Below are positions 17,318 through 27,661 of a stretch of DNA of 64,000 nt, one piece after another. The stretch lies in the NCBI GenBank assembly GCA_013127575.1, contig CP053418.1:4898001-4962000 (forward strand), given 5' to 3'. A program made the position numbers and the translations under genes. The notes beneath the pieces are model-generated. The model made no database searches. It was not told the origin of the DNA and worked only from the letters and a program-made list of their open reading frames with translations. This stretch comes from Ramlibacter terrae (lineage in GTDB: Bacteria; Pseudomonadota; Gammaproteobacteria; Burkholderiales; Burkholderiaceae_C). Each line of letters opens with the position of its first letter. The first letter of the stretch is position 1.

Positions 17318-20300
17318 TCAAAGCGCCTCGGCATCCTTGTTCTCCATGAGGCGCAGGGCGTCCTCACGACCGAACAACCAGAACATGACTGGCGTCAGGA
17401 AGGTGTCGAGAAGCGTGGAACTGATAAGGCCGGAGAAGATGACGACGGCGACCGGGTGCAGAACTTCAGTGCCAGGCTGCTCCGCCTCAAAGAGAAGCGG
17501 CGCCAAGGCAAACGCTGTGACGAGAGCCGTCATCAGCACAGGTGCCAACCTCTCGAGAGAGCCTCGAACAATCATCTTGTGGTCGAAGTTCTCTCCCTCG
17601 AACCGCATCAGGTTGATGTAGTGGCTGACTTTCAGGATGCCGTTGCGCACGGAGATACCCGCAGGGTAATGAAGCCAACCAATGCCGCCACTGAGAGCGG
17701 CTGCCCGGACAGCCACAAACCGACGACCGCTCCGACAAGGGCGAGCGGGATGTTCGCCATGATGAGAAGCGACAGCTTCGTGGAGTGGTAGCGGGTGTAG
17801 AGCACCACGAACATCAGGGTCAGTGACACCAGCGACAGCAGGCCAACTAGGCGGGACGCCTGCTCCTGCGCCTCGAACTGGCCACCCAAGGTGATGAAGT
17901 AGCCCTCCGGAAGCTTGGTCTGGGCGACAACTGGCGCATGTCCGTCACGATGTCAGACAGCGCACGACCCTGCGCGTTCGCAGAGAGCACGATGCGGCGC
18001 TTGCCATCATCACGGCTGATTTGGTTCGGACCGTCGCTCTCCTCGATGGTGGCAATCTTCGACAGAGGTATTCGGCCGTTCGGCGTCTCGATGAGGATTT
18101 GCCCCAGCCCGTGCGCCGAGCGCGCCGCCTCCGGCAGCTTGACCACGAGCGCGAACCGGCGGCCACCTTCGACGATTTGCGTAACCCTCTCGCCCTCCAC
18201 CAGGTTCCCGAGCGTGCGCAGCACTTGCGGCGCCGGCACGCCGTACTGCGCCGCGGCGGCGTAGTCCGGGGTCACCTTGATTTGAGGCGCCAGTACCTGC
18301 TTCTCGATTTCGAGGTCCGCGACCCCGGAACAGCTGCGAGCTTGCCCCGAAGCGCGTCAGCCTGCGCCCGCAAGACGTCAAGGTCCTCGCCGAAAATCTT
18401 GATGGCGATTTGGGACCGGACCCCGGAAAGCATGTGGTCGATTCGGTGCGAGATAGGCTGGCCGATTGAAATGGCCGCCGGCATGTTGACCAGCCGCGAA
18501 CGGATGTCGGCGCTGATTTCTCCGATTGAGCGCTCAAGCTCGTGAGTCGGTTTGAGGCCCACATCCAGTTCGCTCACATGCACTCCCTCCGCGTGCTCGT
18601 CCAACTCCGCGCGCCCACTGCGCCGGCCCACGTGCGTCACCTCGGGAACCTGCTTGATGAGAACCTCCGCCTGGCGAGCTAGCGCTGCCGTCTCTGAAAG
18701 CGTCACGCCGGGGTTCAGTCGCATGCCGACGAGCAGGGTTCCTTCGTTGAAGGGGGAAGGAACGTCTTGGCGAAGAAGGGGACTGCGACCATGGCCAGCA
18801 CGACGGCGACTGCGCCTGCCACCAGCGGCGGCTTCGGCCGGTTCAGCACCTTCTGGAGAGTCGTGGCATAGCGTGCCTTCAGCCACGCCAGCAACTTTGT
18901 GTCGCCGTGCTCGAGCGACTTCATCTTCGGAAGCAGGTAGTACGAGAGCACCGGCGTGACCGTCACTGACACGACCAGACTGGCCAGCGTCGAGACGATA
19001 AATGCGATACCGAGCGGGACGAAGAGGCGACCCTCCATGCCCGGCAGCGCGAACAGCGGCACAAAGACCAGCACGATGATGACCGTCGCGTAGAGGATGG
19101 CCGACCGGACCTCCATCGTCGCCTTGGCCACTAGCTCCACCGGGTTCAGCCGGTGGTCCGGGTGCTTGAGCGGTCCTCCTTGAGTCGGCGCAACACGTTC
19201 TCGACTCCAACGACCGCGTCGTCTACCGGCCGCCGATGGCAATGGCCAAGCCGCCAAGGGTCATCGTATTGATGGACAGTCCGAAGTACTTGAACACCAG
19301 AGCCGTCATCAGGATGGAGACCGGGATGGCCGTCAGCGCGATGATGGTCGGGCGCAGCGTTCCCAAGAAGAAGAACAAGATGGCCGCCACGAACACGGAA
19401 GCCCCAATCAGCTTCATCTGCAAGTTGCTGATGGATGCCTCAATGAAGCTGGCTTGCCTGAAGGTCACACGTGGCGCTTCCATCCCGCGCGGCAGCGACG
19501 CTTTCATCCCCGCAAGCGCCTCCTCGACCGCCACGGTGAGTCCGACGGTGTCGGCCGTCGGCTGCTTCTGGATACCCCGGGATGATTGCCGGCTTGCCTT
19601 CAAAGCCCGCGTCACCGCGCTTGATGGCGGGCGCGAACGCCACGTCCGCAATCTGGCGCAGCAAGATGGGCTGTCCGGTTTTCGTCGCAGTCAGCGCAAG
19701 GTTGCGAAGGTCATCGAGGCGTGAAGTCCTGCCAAGGTGCCGAATCAGGAACTCGCGCCCACTCAACGAGGAAGCCACCGGAGGTGTTCGATGCGAAGCC
19801 TTTGAGGGCAGCCTCGAGCTGTTCATGGGTGATACCCAGCTCCGCCATCCGAGTGGTGTTCGGCTGCACTGGAACTGACGCACCTCTCCGCCGATGGGAA
19901 TAACCCGGGCAACGCACGGGATGGCCATCAGCCGCGGGCGAAGAGTCCAGTCGGCGTACTCACGCACGTCCATCAGGGACACTTTGGCGGTGTCCACTGG
20001 GATGGCGATTTGCATGATTTCGCCCATGATGGAGCTGATGGGCCCCATGCGAGGAACCGCGCCTTCAGGCATTCCTTCCTCCATCGAGGAAAGTCGCTCA
20101 GACACCATCTGGCGGGCCCGGAAGATTTCCGTGTCCCAGCCGAAGGTGACATAGAGGAACGAGAGGCCAGCCGACGAGGTGGAGCGAACGGTCTCGACGC
20201 CGGGCAACCCGTTCATCGTCGTCTCGAGCGGAAACGTGATGAGCTGTTCTACCTCCTCCGCGGCCATGCCGCCGGCCTCGGTCATGATGGTCACCGTAGG

Positions 20301-20432
20301 CTTGTTCAGGTCCGGAAAGACATCCACCGGAGTCTGAGCAAGAGTCCACGCGCCGTACGCCATGACGACGACGCTTGCGATGAGTACGAGCAGCCGGTTA
20401 GAAAGGCTGCTTGCGAGAAGCCACTTAAACAT
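17318..20432 (-). CDS. czcA: CzcA-type heavy-metal RND efflux pump (several frame breaks)
   Basis: About 1,038 residues when joined; breaks near 17650, 17930, 18325, 18750, 19175, 19225, 19580 and 19740. The N-terminus MFKWLLASSLSNRLLVLIAS leads to the first transmembrane helix, then PVDVFPDLNKPTVTIMTEAG. The proton-relay segment reads VDDAVVGVENV (near 19215), the D-D variant of the HME-RND signature and not the A-A-type Cu/Ag signature. The C-terminus repeats the transmembrane pattern (LMFVVLYTRYHSTKLSLLIM). It is the inner-membrane proton antiporter of a tripartite CzcCBA complex. The D-D signature leaves the exact cation open. Confidence 0.92.
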
Positions 20433-20443
20433 TCAGCGGCTCC

Positions 20444-21547
20444 TCATCGCACTTGGTTGATGAGGGTTGCACCCTGCGTGGCGACGCGGTCGCCTACCTT
20501 CAAGCCATTCGTGATGGCGACGTTCACCCCGTCGAGTGGCTCCACTGTCACAATGCGCGGCTCGAACTTTTCGGGCGCCGTCTTCACCCAGACGATGTTC
20601 TGGTTTGAAGCGTTCCTCATCACGGCGGACGACGGCATCGGGAAACCGCGCACGAAGGCGCGTGTGTGGACAAAGACCTTCACCGGCTGGCCCACAGCGA
20701 GGCGGGACAACGCTGCGCCTTGCGCTTTGAAGTTCAAGGGCAAGGCTTGGTCTCGCAGATTGCGGGCCGCTCCAGTGAACCGCAGTTGCACCGTTTCGTT
20801 GCCTACCGCCATGGACGCATTCCCGATGTTCGCTGGCAGTTCCGGGTCGAACGTCGTTGCCTCCACCGCTAGCTTCGTGGGGTCCACGATTTCGAAGGCC
20901 AGCTCACGAGCGTCCACCACGGCCCAAGACCACGTTGGACGAACCGATGACTCCGCTCAGCGGAGCCACGAGAGCCTCACGGGCCCCAAGCCCGCCGGAC
21001 ACGGCGGACGCGCGGCCGGCCAGGCTGGCGACCTCAGATTCCGCTGCCTCGATTTCCTTGCGAGGGACCGTGTCGCTCAGCTCCCGAAGCCTGGCGAGGC
21101 GCTTCGCGGCCAGAGCTTGCGCTGCACGCAGCTCCGCCAGCTGTGCGGCCTGGTTCGAACGTTCCAGAGGCGCCGCCGAAGCGACAACGTACGCCAGGAC
21201 TGGCCCTTACGCACGTTTTGACCTAACGCGGGCAGCCCGCCTCCATGCGCCTCGATGCGGCCGGCAATGGTGGACTGCACTTTTCCGCCGGCGTTGGGGT
21301 CCATGACGACTCGCCCCGCGAGTTCGACTGTTTTCCCGAGCTCGCCGGCCTTCGCCGGCGTCGTGCGCACGGAAAGCTGGTGCTGTGCCGGCTTCGGGAG
21401 GAACACGCTTCCGTCGGGAAGACGCTGAGGACCGTTCCCGCCGGTCGGCGCGGCTTCGTTGCCGTGGCTGTGGCCGTGGTCACCCGCAGCCCACACCGGG
21501 GCGACACCTGCCGGGAGAGCAGCCGGGATGAATGCAGAGGTTTTCAT
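20444..21547 (-). CDS. czcB: CzcB-type periplasmic adaptor (membrane fusion protein)
   Basis: About 368 residues with breaks near 21200 and 20920. Starts MKTSAFIPAALPAGVAPVWA, a signal-like segment, then a His-bearing linker (GDHGHSHGNEAAP). Conserved adaptor parts are VELAGRVVMDPNAGGKVQST and GRIEAHGGGLPALGQNVRKG for the lipoyl half, and VFVHTRAFVRGFPMPSSAVM plus LKVGDRVATQGATLINQV for the membrane-proximal domain. It bridges CzcA and CzcC and may deliver metal. It lies 11 bp upstream of czcA. Confidence 0.9.
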
Positions 21548-22073
21548 GCTGCACCCCCGCGGTGCGGCGACCGTTGAACCGGCGAGCAGCAGCAACTGCA
21601 AGACCTACGGCGACCGGGGCGGCAGAGCCCCACGCTGCATAACGCATCAATCCTGCGCCATGTTCCTCGGCGTGCTCCTCCTCGTGGATGTCGACTTCGC
21701 CAGCGAGGATGTCCGTTTCGTCCTTCACTTCAAGGGTGACGGTCACCGGCGTGACGCCAGGCTTCAGTTCCTCCGCCAGCGTGGCCTCGTATTCGCCAGC
21801 AGCGTGCGGCTTCACGTCGACTTTCTTGCCACCGACTTCCAGCTCCAGCTTGGCGCCTTCGACAGGGCTGTTGTCGTTGAACCGGTCCAAGTAGATGGCC
21901 AACTGCTTGCCGTTCACCACGCCCACGAGTTCGAAGGCTTCGGAGACGGCTGAAAAGCGCGGCAACGCAGGACCTGCGGCTGCCGCGGGGGCGTCGTGGC
22001 TGTGGCCCTCATCTGCGTGCGCAGGCGTCACCAGAACGGCGAGCAACGCGAGGGTGAAAAAGATGTTCTTCAT
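21480..22073 (-). CDS. Periplasmic/membrane-anchored metal-efflux accessory protein
   Basis: Signal MKNIFFTLALLAVLVTPAHA, then DEGHSHDAP and a beta-rich domain (FELVGVVNGKQLAIYLDRF, KLELEVGGKKVDVKPHAAG). Residues 140-170 hold a His/Glu-rich linker (IHEEEHAEEHG) and one transmembrane-like helix with a basic tail. As read the frame runs to 21480, over the czcB start. A single-base error near 21590 would instead end it at an ATGA overlap with czcB (stop at about 21544), which I think more likely. It probably handles periplasmic metal for CzcB. Confidence 0.75.
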   Translation of the reverse strand: MKNIFFTLALLAVLVTPAHADEGHSHDAPAAAAGPALPRFSAVSEAFELVGVVNGKQLAIYLDRFNDNSPVEGAKLELEVGGKKVDVKPHAAGEYEATLAEELKPGVTPVTVTLEVKDETDILAGEVDIHEEEHAEEHGAGLMRYAAWGSAAPVAVGLAVAAARRFNGRRTAGVQHENLCIHPGCSPGRCRPGVGCG

Positions 22074-22085
22074 GGTCGTTCTGAG

Positions 22086-23330
22086 TTATTCGGGCAGCAG
22101 GCCCGGGGCTTGGCGGAGCTGCGACACGGCAGCTGCTGCTTCAATTCGGCTTCGGGCGAGCGCGCGCTGGGCCTCGGCGGCCTCCAGTTCGACGCGCAGG
22201 CGGGTGGGCAGGTCGCTCTCACCAAGGCGGAACGACTTGTCGTAAAAGCCGCGGGTTTCGGCAGCCAGGCTGGCGCGGCGTTCGGCAGCCTGAACCTGCA
22301 CTTGGGCGGCTTGAAGTCGGGCGCGACCAGAGGTGGCTTCGCTGGTGACGCGGTTCTGCTCCACGTCGGCAACAGCCTCCGCTTCGAGTGCCTCGGCCTG
22401 CGCCGTGGCCACACGGGCGTCCTGACGAGGTCCACCGCCAAAAGGGATACGGATGCCGACGATGAGCGACTGCACGGACGGCTCTCCAGCACCGCCGGTT
22501 TCTCGGGATGCTCCAACCGTCAGCTCAGGATTGGCGCGGCGCTGGGTGCTCGTGAGCTCCATAGTGCGTCGAGCCACGAGCGCCCTGCTCCTAGCCTCGG
22601 CAACAACCGGATGCTCCAAGGTGGCGCTAGACGCCGGTGTCGGCTCCGGTGCCGCCGGCGAGCCGGAGCTGGGGCTGCCAGCACGATTCCGCGAAGCGCC
22701 CCTCGGCACCAGCCCTAGCGGAGTCAGCTTCCGCAACCGCGGCTTGCGCCTGAGCAACGGCAGATTCAGCCTGATGCTGGTCTGCACGCGCCAAATCGCC
22801 CGCCTGCACTCGGCGAGTTACGTCCGCCGCGAGCTGTTGTGCGCTCGCCAGACGGTCTCTTGCTGCCGCCGCCTCGCCCTCGGCGCGCTTCAGCGTCCAC
22901 CAGGCCTCCCGCACGGTGCCAGCCAACTTGAGCTGGGCGGCACGGGCGCGAAAGTCCACCGCCTCGAGCTGGGCGTCGGCCAGGCTCGCGGCGCGCATCC
23001 GCTCCCCGGAAGCCACAGAGGAAGGGCCACTGTGGCCTCATACTCGCGGCCTCCGGAGCCGCCCCGTCCCGTCGTGCTTTGCAGCTCGAGCGCCGCTGGT
23101 TCGGCGGTCAGGCGCTGCGTCGCGGCCCTACCCGCCTCCGCTGCCTGTCGCCGCGCAGCTGCGGCGCGGGCCTCCGGCTGGCGCTCCCAAGCTGCCTCAA
23201 AAGCTTCCCGCAGAGTGGTCACCGCTGGCCCGCTACCGGGCTGAGCGACAACGGCGGGGGAGACGCACGCCGCGCCGGCAATCAGCCAGGCTGCGGTGGT
23301 GCTCCTGAATCCAAGCATCCGATTCTCCAA
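22086..23330 (-). CDS. czcC: CzcC-type outer-membrane channel (TolC family)
   Basis: About 415 residues; breaks near 22980 and 22690. The signal peptide (LGFRSTTAAWLIAGAACVSP) is followed by VTTLREAFEAAWERQPEARA, then long Ala/Arg/Glu-rich helices (RARAAQLKLAGTVREAWWTL, LTSTQRRANPELTVGASRET), the internally duplicated coiled-coil structure of OMF proteins. Late markers are IVGIRIPFGGGP and FRLGESDLPTRLRVELEAAE. It forms the exit duct for CzcAB. The gene is 13 bp from the next one downstream. Confidence 0.88.
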
Positions 23331-23415
23331 AATTGTTCATGGGGAATCGGCAAGGCACGCGTGCGGCGCATGCTGCGCCGAGCGTCAGTGAAGGGGTGCC
23401 AAACCCGCCTCGCCG

Positions 23416-23759
23416 TCAGGCGAGGCGTGCCCAATTGGGACGTTCGGGCGGGGTGACAGGGGCGACCGGAAGCGAGGACACCAGCGGTGGAGCGTGGCCG
23501 CGCATCGCGGGCTGCTCTGGGGTGCCTATTGCGCCCATGGCCGTGGCAGCGCCGCCGTGGCACACGTGGCAGTCAGCGTGTGCCATGGAGGACCCCTTCG
23601 AGTCTCCGTCGTCCGCGTGGGACTGCTGGTGCTCGTGGGTGTGGTGGCCGGGTGCATCGCCTTCGGGCTGTCCTCATGCGTGCAGTACGGCGCAGCCGCA
23701 GCCCAGAGGGACTGCAGTGGCAGAAACACGAGCAGGAGGATGGCGAACCAGCGACGCAT
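23416..23759 (-). CDS. czcI: CzcI-like small periplasmic protein (one frame break)
   Basis: About 115 residues. MRRWFAILLLVFLPLQSLWA is a signal peptide followed by AAAPYCTHEDSPKA. After a break near 23655 it reads through a His-rich, Cys-containing segment (HADCHVCHGGAATAMG) and ends VAPVTPPERPNWARLA. This order of signal, C-x-H-E and D-C-H-V-C-H is that of the CzcI family found next to czcCBA. CzcI is thought to tune induction of czc; its biochemistry is not settled. A further in-frame ATG exists at 23771. Confidence 0.7.
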
Positions 23760-23785
23760 TGGAATCGACATTGTAGGGCCGCGGT

Positions 23786-24157
23786 TTATCTGTGCCGCGC
23801 CGCGTGGGCACTGTCGAGGACCTTCTGGAGGTCGGCGGGGATGGGGACGGGCCTGAACGGGCTGATGTTGCTGCCCCCGGTGTTGCCGGTCGGCACCCAA
23901 CCAATGGCGGTCTTCGTGGCCGCGCCGATGATGCGTAGCACCCGGCCGGCAGCCTCACGCGAGACTCGATGCCGAACCGCCCAAAGCAGCATCTGAACGT
24001 GCACGCGCACGTGTTGCACCGTCGAAGCCTGCCCGAGCACGTGAGCGCGTTCGAGGTGTCGGAAGCTTGCAGCCCCATCGCCGGCAGCCTCTTTCTGGGC
24101 GGCAGCGCGCAGCTCGGAGGTGACCGCAGGCTCAATGCGTCGTCCGAAAGTATTCAT
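23786..24157 (-). CDS. DUF3703 family protein
   Basis: 123 residues, intact. It starts MNTFGRRIEPAVTSELRAA and contains FRHLERAHVLGQASTVQHVR, HVQMLLWAVRHRVSREAAG and GWVPTGNTGGSNISPFRPV, the complete DUF3703 pattern. The family recurs in metal-resistance operons next to CDF or RND genes and its biochemical role is unknown. It lies 13 bp after the CDF gene and before the CzcI-like gene in the same direction. Confidence 0.85.
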   Translation of the reverse strand: MNTFGRRIEPAVTSELRAAAQKEAAGDGAASFRHLERAHVLGQASTVQHVRVHVQMLLWAVRHRVSREAAGRVLRIIGAATKTAIGWVPTGNTGGSNISPFRPVPIPADLQKVLDSAHAARHR

Positions 24158-24169
24158 TGTCAGGCTCCT

Positions 24170-25207
24170 CTACCTCAGTTTCAGAATGCGCCGTGCGCCG
24201 TTCAGGACAACGGCCGCAATGATGGTCCCGATGACCAGGTCCGGCATTGAAGACCCAGTCCAGGCCACCAGCGCGCCGGCGACGATGACGCCCATGTTGG
24301 CGATGACGTCGTTCGCGGAGAAGATGTAGCTCGCCTTCATGTGTGCCCCGCCCTCCTTCTTCTTGGAGATGAGCACCGGGCATGTGGCGTTGGCCAAGAG
24401 CGCAACGAAGGCCACACCCATCATCAGGGACGATTCCGGGTCGCTTCCGAACACTGCTCGGCGAATGACCTCTGCTAGGGAGAACAGCGCGAGCACGACC
24501 TCGAGCCAACCAGCGAAGTGGGCAGCTTTCACCTTTCGGGATGCAGCGGTCCCGACCGCCATCAGCGCAACGCCATAGACGGCCGCATCAGCGAACATGT
24601 CGAGGGAGTCGGCGATGAGGCCAGTCGACTGCGCCACAAGACCTAGCACCAGCTCAAATACGAACATGGCGCCGTTGATGGCCAGCAGAGTCTTGAGGGT
24701 CTTAGCCTCACGGGTCTTCCTCAGGCTCGAGGATTTCGAAGCCGCCTTCGGCAGCTTCAGACGAAGCGAGCGTGGCTCCAAGGTTCAGCGGCTGCAGCCG
24801 CGCCAGCAGCTTGTCCGGCTCGCCTTCGTGGACCGCCGTCAATTCGCGCTTCCGTAGGTCGAACCTGAGGGTGCCGATGCCCTTCTCGTTGGCCGGGGCC
24901 ATGCGAATCAGGTTCTCCTCAGAGGAGCAGTCCATCTTGGGCACCGAGAAGATGGACTTGCGAGTGGCGGGCCGGGTCGGCGCCGGCGCGGTCCCCTGCA
25001 ATGTGGCCCCAAGGTTGAGAGGTTGTAGTGCGGCCAGCACTGGTCGGGTGCGGTGGTGTGAACCACCTTGAGCTCGCGAGCGGGCAGGTCGAACGAAAGC
25101 GACTTGACTCCGGCCCTGCCACCCAGCGCCATACGCACCGGGTTCTCCTCGGAGGAGCAGTCCATCTTCGGGAGCGTGAATGTGCTCTGCTGCAGGTTAG
25201 AGGTCAT
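24170..25207 (-). CDS. CDF transporter with two N-terminal HMA-like domains
   Basis: About 345 residues with breaks near 25040 and 24720. Two copies of an HMA-like module precede the transporter, each starting PKMDCSSEEN and each with a QPLNLGATL repeat, so an internal duplication is clear. The motif M-D-C-S-S-E-E lacks the second Cys of classical C-x-x-C domains. The membrane part has GLIADSLDMFADAAVYGVAL and YIFSANDVIANMGVIVAGAL, the two D-x-x-x-D-type CDF metal sites, and is short, without a long cytoplasmic tail. It is first in the leftward operon after a MerR-type promoter. Confidence 0.85.
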
Positions 25208-25250
25208 GCAATGTGAGTAGCTGAACGAGGAAGCCGGAGAATCTTCAACG

Positions 25251-25282
25251 CATTGGAAAGCCTGTAGCAACTAGAGAGTCAA
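25251..25282 (-). promoter_or_regulatory. MerR-family promoter for the leftward czc/CDF operon
   Basis: On the minus strand a -35 box TTGACT (25282-25277) and a -10 box TCCAAT (25257-25252) are separated by 19 bp, the over-long spacing that MerR activators correct. The spacer carries a CTCTAG..CTACAGG part-dyad like CadR/PbrR operators. The CadR-like gene starts 17 bp away on the other strand. Confidence 0.75.
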
Positions 25283-25298
25283 GGCCTAGAATGGGCCG

Positions 25299-25751
25299 AT
25301 GAAAATCGGCGAACTAGCGAGCGCGTCTGACACAGCAGTAGAGACCATCCGGTACTACGAGCGTGAAGGCCTGTTGCCTGCACCGGCTCGGACTGAGTCG
25401 AACTACCGCACATACGGACCAGAGCACTTGGCGAGGCTCCAATTCATCCGGTACTGCCGTGGGCTGGACATGTCGCTCGATGAGGTGCGGGTGCTTCTGC
25501 GCTTCAAGGATTCGCCCCTCGAGAATTGCGGCGACGTGAACACCGTGCTGGACGAGCACATTGGCCATGTGAGCCGCCGCATCAAGGAGCTGCGGGCCCC
25601 GGAAAAGGAGCTCAAGGAGCTGCGCGCTCGATGCGGCGAGGCCCGAGAGGCTCAGGAGTGCGGGATTCTTGAAGGGCTATCAAACAAAGCGTCGCATTCG
25701 CCGAAGAAGGGAAGAGGTCAGCACCTGAAGGGCGTGCACGGACCCACTTGA
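25299..25751 (+). CDS. cadR: CadR/PbrR-type MerR regulator (Cd/Pb/Zn)
   Basis: 150 residues, intact. The winged HTH reads MKIGELASASDTAVETIRYY and EREGLLPAPARTESNYRTYG. The long dimer helix carries NCGDVNTVLDEHIGHVSRRI, and the C-terminal loop C-G-E-A-R-E-A-Q-E-C follows. Cysteines near positions 77, 112 and 119 match the Cd/Pb-binding set of CadR/PbrR. It is divergent from the czc/CDF operon and overlaps its promoter, and it is followed closely by lspA. Choosing between cadR and pbrR is not possible by eye. Confidence 0.88.
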   Translation: MKIGELASASDTAVETIRYYEREGLLPAPARTESNYRTYGPEHLARLQFIRYCRGLDMSLDEVRVLLRFKDSPLENCGDVNTVLDEHIGHVSRRIKELRAPEKELKELRARCGEAREAQECGILEGLSNKASHSPKKGRGQHLKGVHGPT

Positions 25752-25784
25752 CTCTCGAGGAGCTTCAGGCAGTTCAATTGGGCG

Positions 25785-26283
25785 ATGAGCTCCACGCTTC
25801 GCTTGACTTACTGGCACCTCCCCGGCCTTGCTTGTTTTCGCTTCTGACCAAGCCATCAAGAGAGCCGGTGGACCTGAACACCCCAGAGGGTTGGACCCAC
25901 CGGGTGACAGGGTTCTTCAACTTAGTTCATGTACTCAATCCGGGCGCCGCGTTCAGCTTTCTTGCAGACGCTGGCGGCTGGCAGCGTTGGTTCTTCTTGG
26001 CCATCGCTGTGGCAGCGTCCGCTTGGCTAACGTGGACGCTTTCGGCGCCGCGTGGGACGACGGAGGCACTTTCGTTCAGCCTCATCTTGGGCGGCGCCCG
26101 GGCAACGCTCTGGACCGCGCCGTGCGAGGGCAGGTCGTCGACTATCTCGATTTCCACCTCGGCGGGTGGCACTGGCCGGCGTTCAACTTAGCGGACGTTG
26201 CGATAGTTGCAGGTGCCGTGCTGATGGTCGTGACTTCTTTTTTTTTGCCGCGAGGCCGGAGCACCACGCGGTCAGCTCAGTAG
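25785..26283 (+). CDS. lspA: LspA-type signal peptidase II (metal-operon paralogue)
   Basis: About 166 residues with breaks near 25845 and 26095. It has four hydrophobic stretches, with FASDQAIK near the N-terminus, VTGFFNLVHVLNPGAAFSFL, then NALDRAVRGQVVDYLDFH and WPAFNLADVAIVAG. The two catalytic aspartates are in N-A-L-D-R and F-N-L-A-D. LspA cleaves prolipoproteins in the inner membrane. A copy next to a PbrR/CadR regulator recalls pbrBC of the lead operon. The tract TTTTTTTTT near 26230 codes for Phe-Phe and is not a terminator. Confidence 0.85.
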
Positions 26284-26340
26284 GCGCTTGACTCTGTAGC
26301 TGCTCCGGGGTTTCCAATATCCAGCAGAGAGGAAATCAAC

Positions 26341-27010
26341 ATGTCCGCAAGCTGCTGTTCTAGCTCGAGCTGCTCGAGCCCGGTCGTTGACCCCCGCTAC
26401 CGTAAAGCGCTCTGGGTCGCCCTGTTCCTGAACGCCGTGATGTTCATCGTCGAACTTGGTGCGTCGTGGACCTCGGGTTCGGTGTCCCTGATGGCCGACT
26501 CAATCGACTTCTTCGGCGACGCCGCGAAACTACGGCATCTCCCTTGCAGTACTGGCCATGGCTGCATCCGCGCGCTCCAAGGCTGCCCTCTTCAAGGCTG
26601 CCACCATGGGCGCGTTCGGCGTGTTCGTCCTTGGCAAGGCTATCTACAACCTGCAGGCCGGCGTGACGCCTGAGCCCATCACCATGGGCGCTGTTGGCTT
26701 TGCTGCCCCGGCAGTAAACGCCGGGGTCGCTCTGATGCTGTACCGGTTCCGCACCGGCGACGCCAACATGCGCTCCGTCTGGATTTGCTCGCGCAACGAC
26801 GCCATCGGCAACGTGGCCGTGATGCTCGCAGCCATTGGAGTGTTCGGAACGGGCACCGCTTGGCCGGACCTGCTCGTGGCGGCCGTGATGGGTGTTCTGG
26901 CGCTCACCGGTGCTTGGACGGTGCTGAACCAGGCGCGGGCAGAGCTTCGCGTCTCCCGTGGCGGTGCACCATTGATTGACCACGAGACGGCAGCTTGCCC
27001 CCGCCGATAG
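26341..27010 (+). CDS. CDF-family cation transporter with Cys-rich N-terminus
   Basis: About 222 residues with one break near 26530. It starts MSASCCSSSSCSSPVVDPRY, a Cys/Ser arm likely to bind metal. The core has FIVELGASWTSGSVSLMADS, then DFFGDAAN for the first metal site and SVWICSRNDAIGNVAVMLAA for the second. It ends soon after the sixth helix, so it is a short CDF without a full cytoplasmic domain. It lies downstream of lspA in the same direction and probably belongs to the CadR operon. Confidence 0.85.
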
Positions 27011-27065
27011 CCGCTATTGGTCCAGCTAAAGAGGGTCCTCAAGCCTGCTGCTCTCCGACCTGCCC

Positions 27066-27399
27066 CTACTGGGCGCACGTGACGTGCTCGAGCACTGTCA
27101 TACGGAGTGCAGGTGAGGCCTGAGCTCCCCGGTCTCGAAGGAGAGCGGCGAACTCTCGCGGACCAAGAATCATCGAGTCGTCGAGGAAATCGAGCGAGCG
27201 CCCGTAGCAAAGATGCACGGTAGAAGCCAACGGGGTTCTCTGCGACTGTCAGGCGCTTGACCTTCCAGAAACCTCCGTCCGCACCAGTAAACAGCTGACC
27301 CTCCATTGGTGGGGGCGGCGCATCGAAAGTCCGGAATTCTGGGGAGATGCTGCTGGTCACTGGCCTAGCTTCTACGTCAGCAAAAAGACTAACGCACAT
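27066..27399 (-). CDS. Hypothetical protein (one frame break)
   Basis: About 111 residues. MCVSLFADVEARPVTSSISP is followed by GQLFTGADGGFWKVKRLTVA and FYRASLLRALARFPRRLDDS, then after a break near 27165 MILGPREFAALLRDRG and VLEHVTCAQ. No signal peptide or known domain is seen. It is divergent from the riboswitch-controlled exporter gene. No function is proposed. Confidence 0.45.
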
Positions 27400-27493
27400 C
27401 CGATGTGCGCTCTGTAGGTCAACAACTCGTCTTTGCACGCGTAAAGCGGGGGAGGCTATCAACGCGCGCTGGCTACAATCGCGCAGCACTCGT

Positions 27494-27605
27494 CATTGGG
27501 GAGTAGCCGCTCCGCGCCCGCGGAGGTTTGCGTCAACACACTTGGCCCTCATGGCCATGGCGCGAACAGCTTCAAGCCTGGCAAGACCTTTGACTGCACG
27601 CCTTC
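27494..27605 (+). ncRNA. yybP-ykoY manganese riboswitch
   Basis: The conserved half-sites are present in order: TTGGGGAGTAGCCG (27496-27509) and GGCAAGACCTTTGACTGC (27580-27597), with a GGCCATGGC-type helix between. This is the pattern of the yybP-ykoY Mn2+ sensor in proteobacteria. It lies 57 bp upstream of a TMEM165/GDT1-type exporter gene, the most usual target. Boundaries are approximate. Confidence 0.82.
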
Positions 27606-27661
27606 TGGACTGGCCGGGGAAGACGTTGCAGTCTTTTGGTTTCAGGCCTTGGACTATCCCT

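Noticed and set aside
23407..23426. GCCTCGCC-GTCA-GGCGAGGC hairpin as a terminator
   Set aside because: Perfect stem but no T-run on either strand, and it overlaps the end of the CzcI-like gene; called neither terminator nor operator.
26229..26245. Poly-T tract as a terminator
   Set aside because: It lies inside lspA coding for Phe residues, with no stable hairpin before it.
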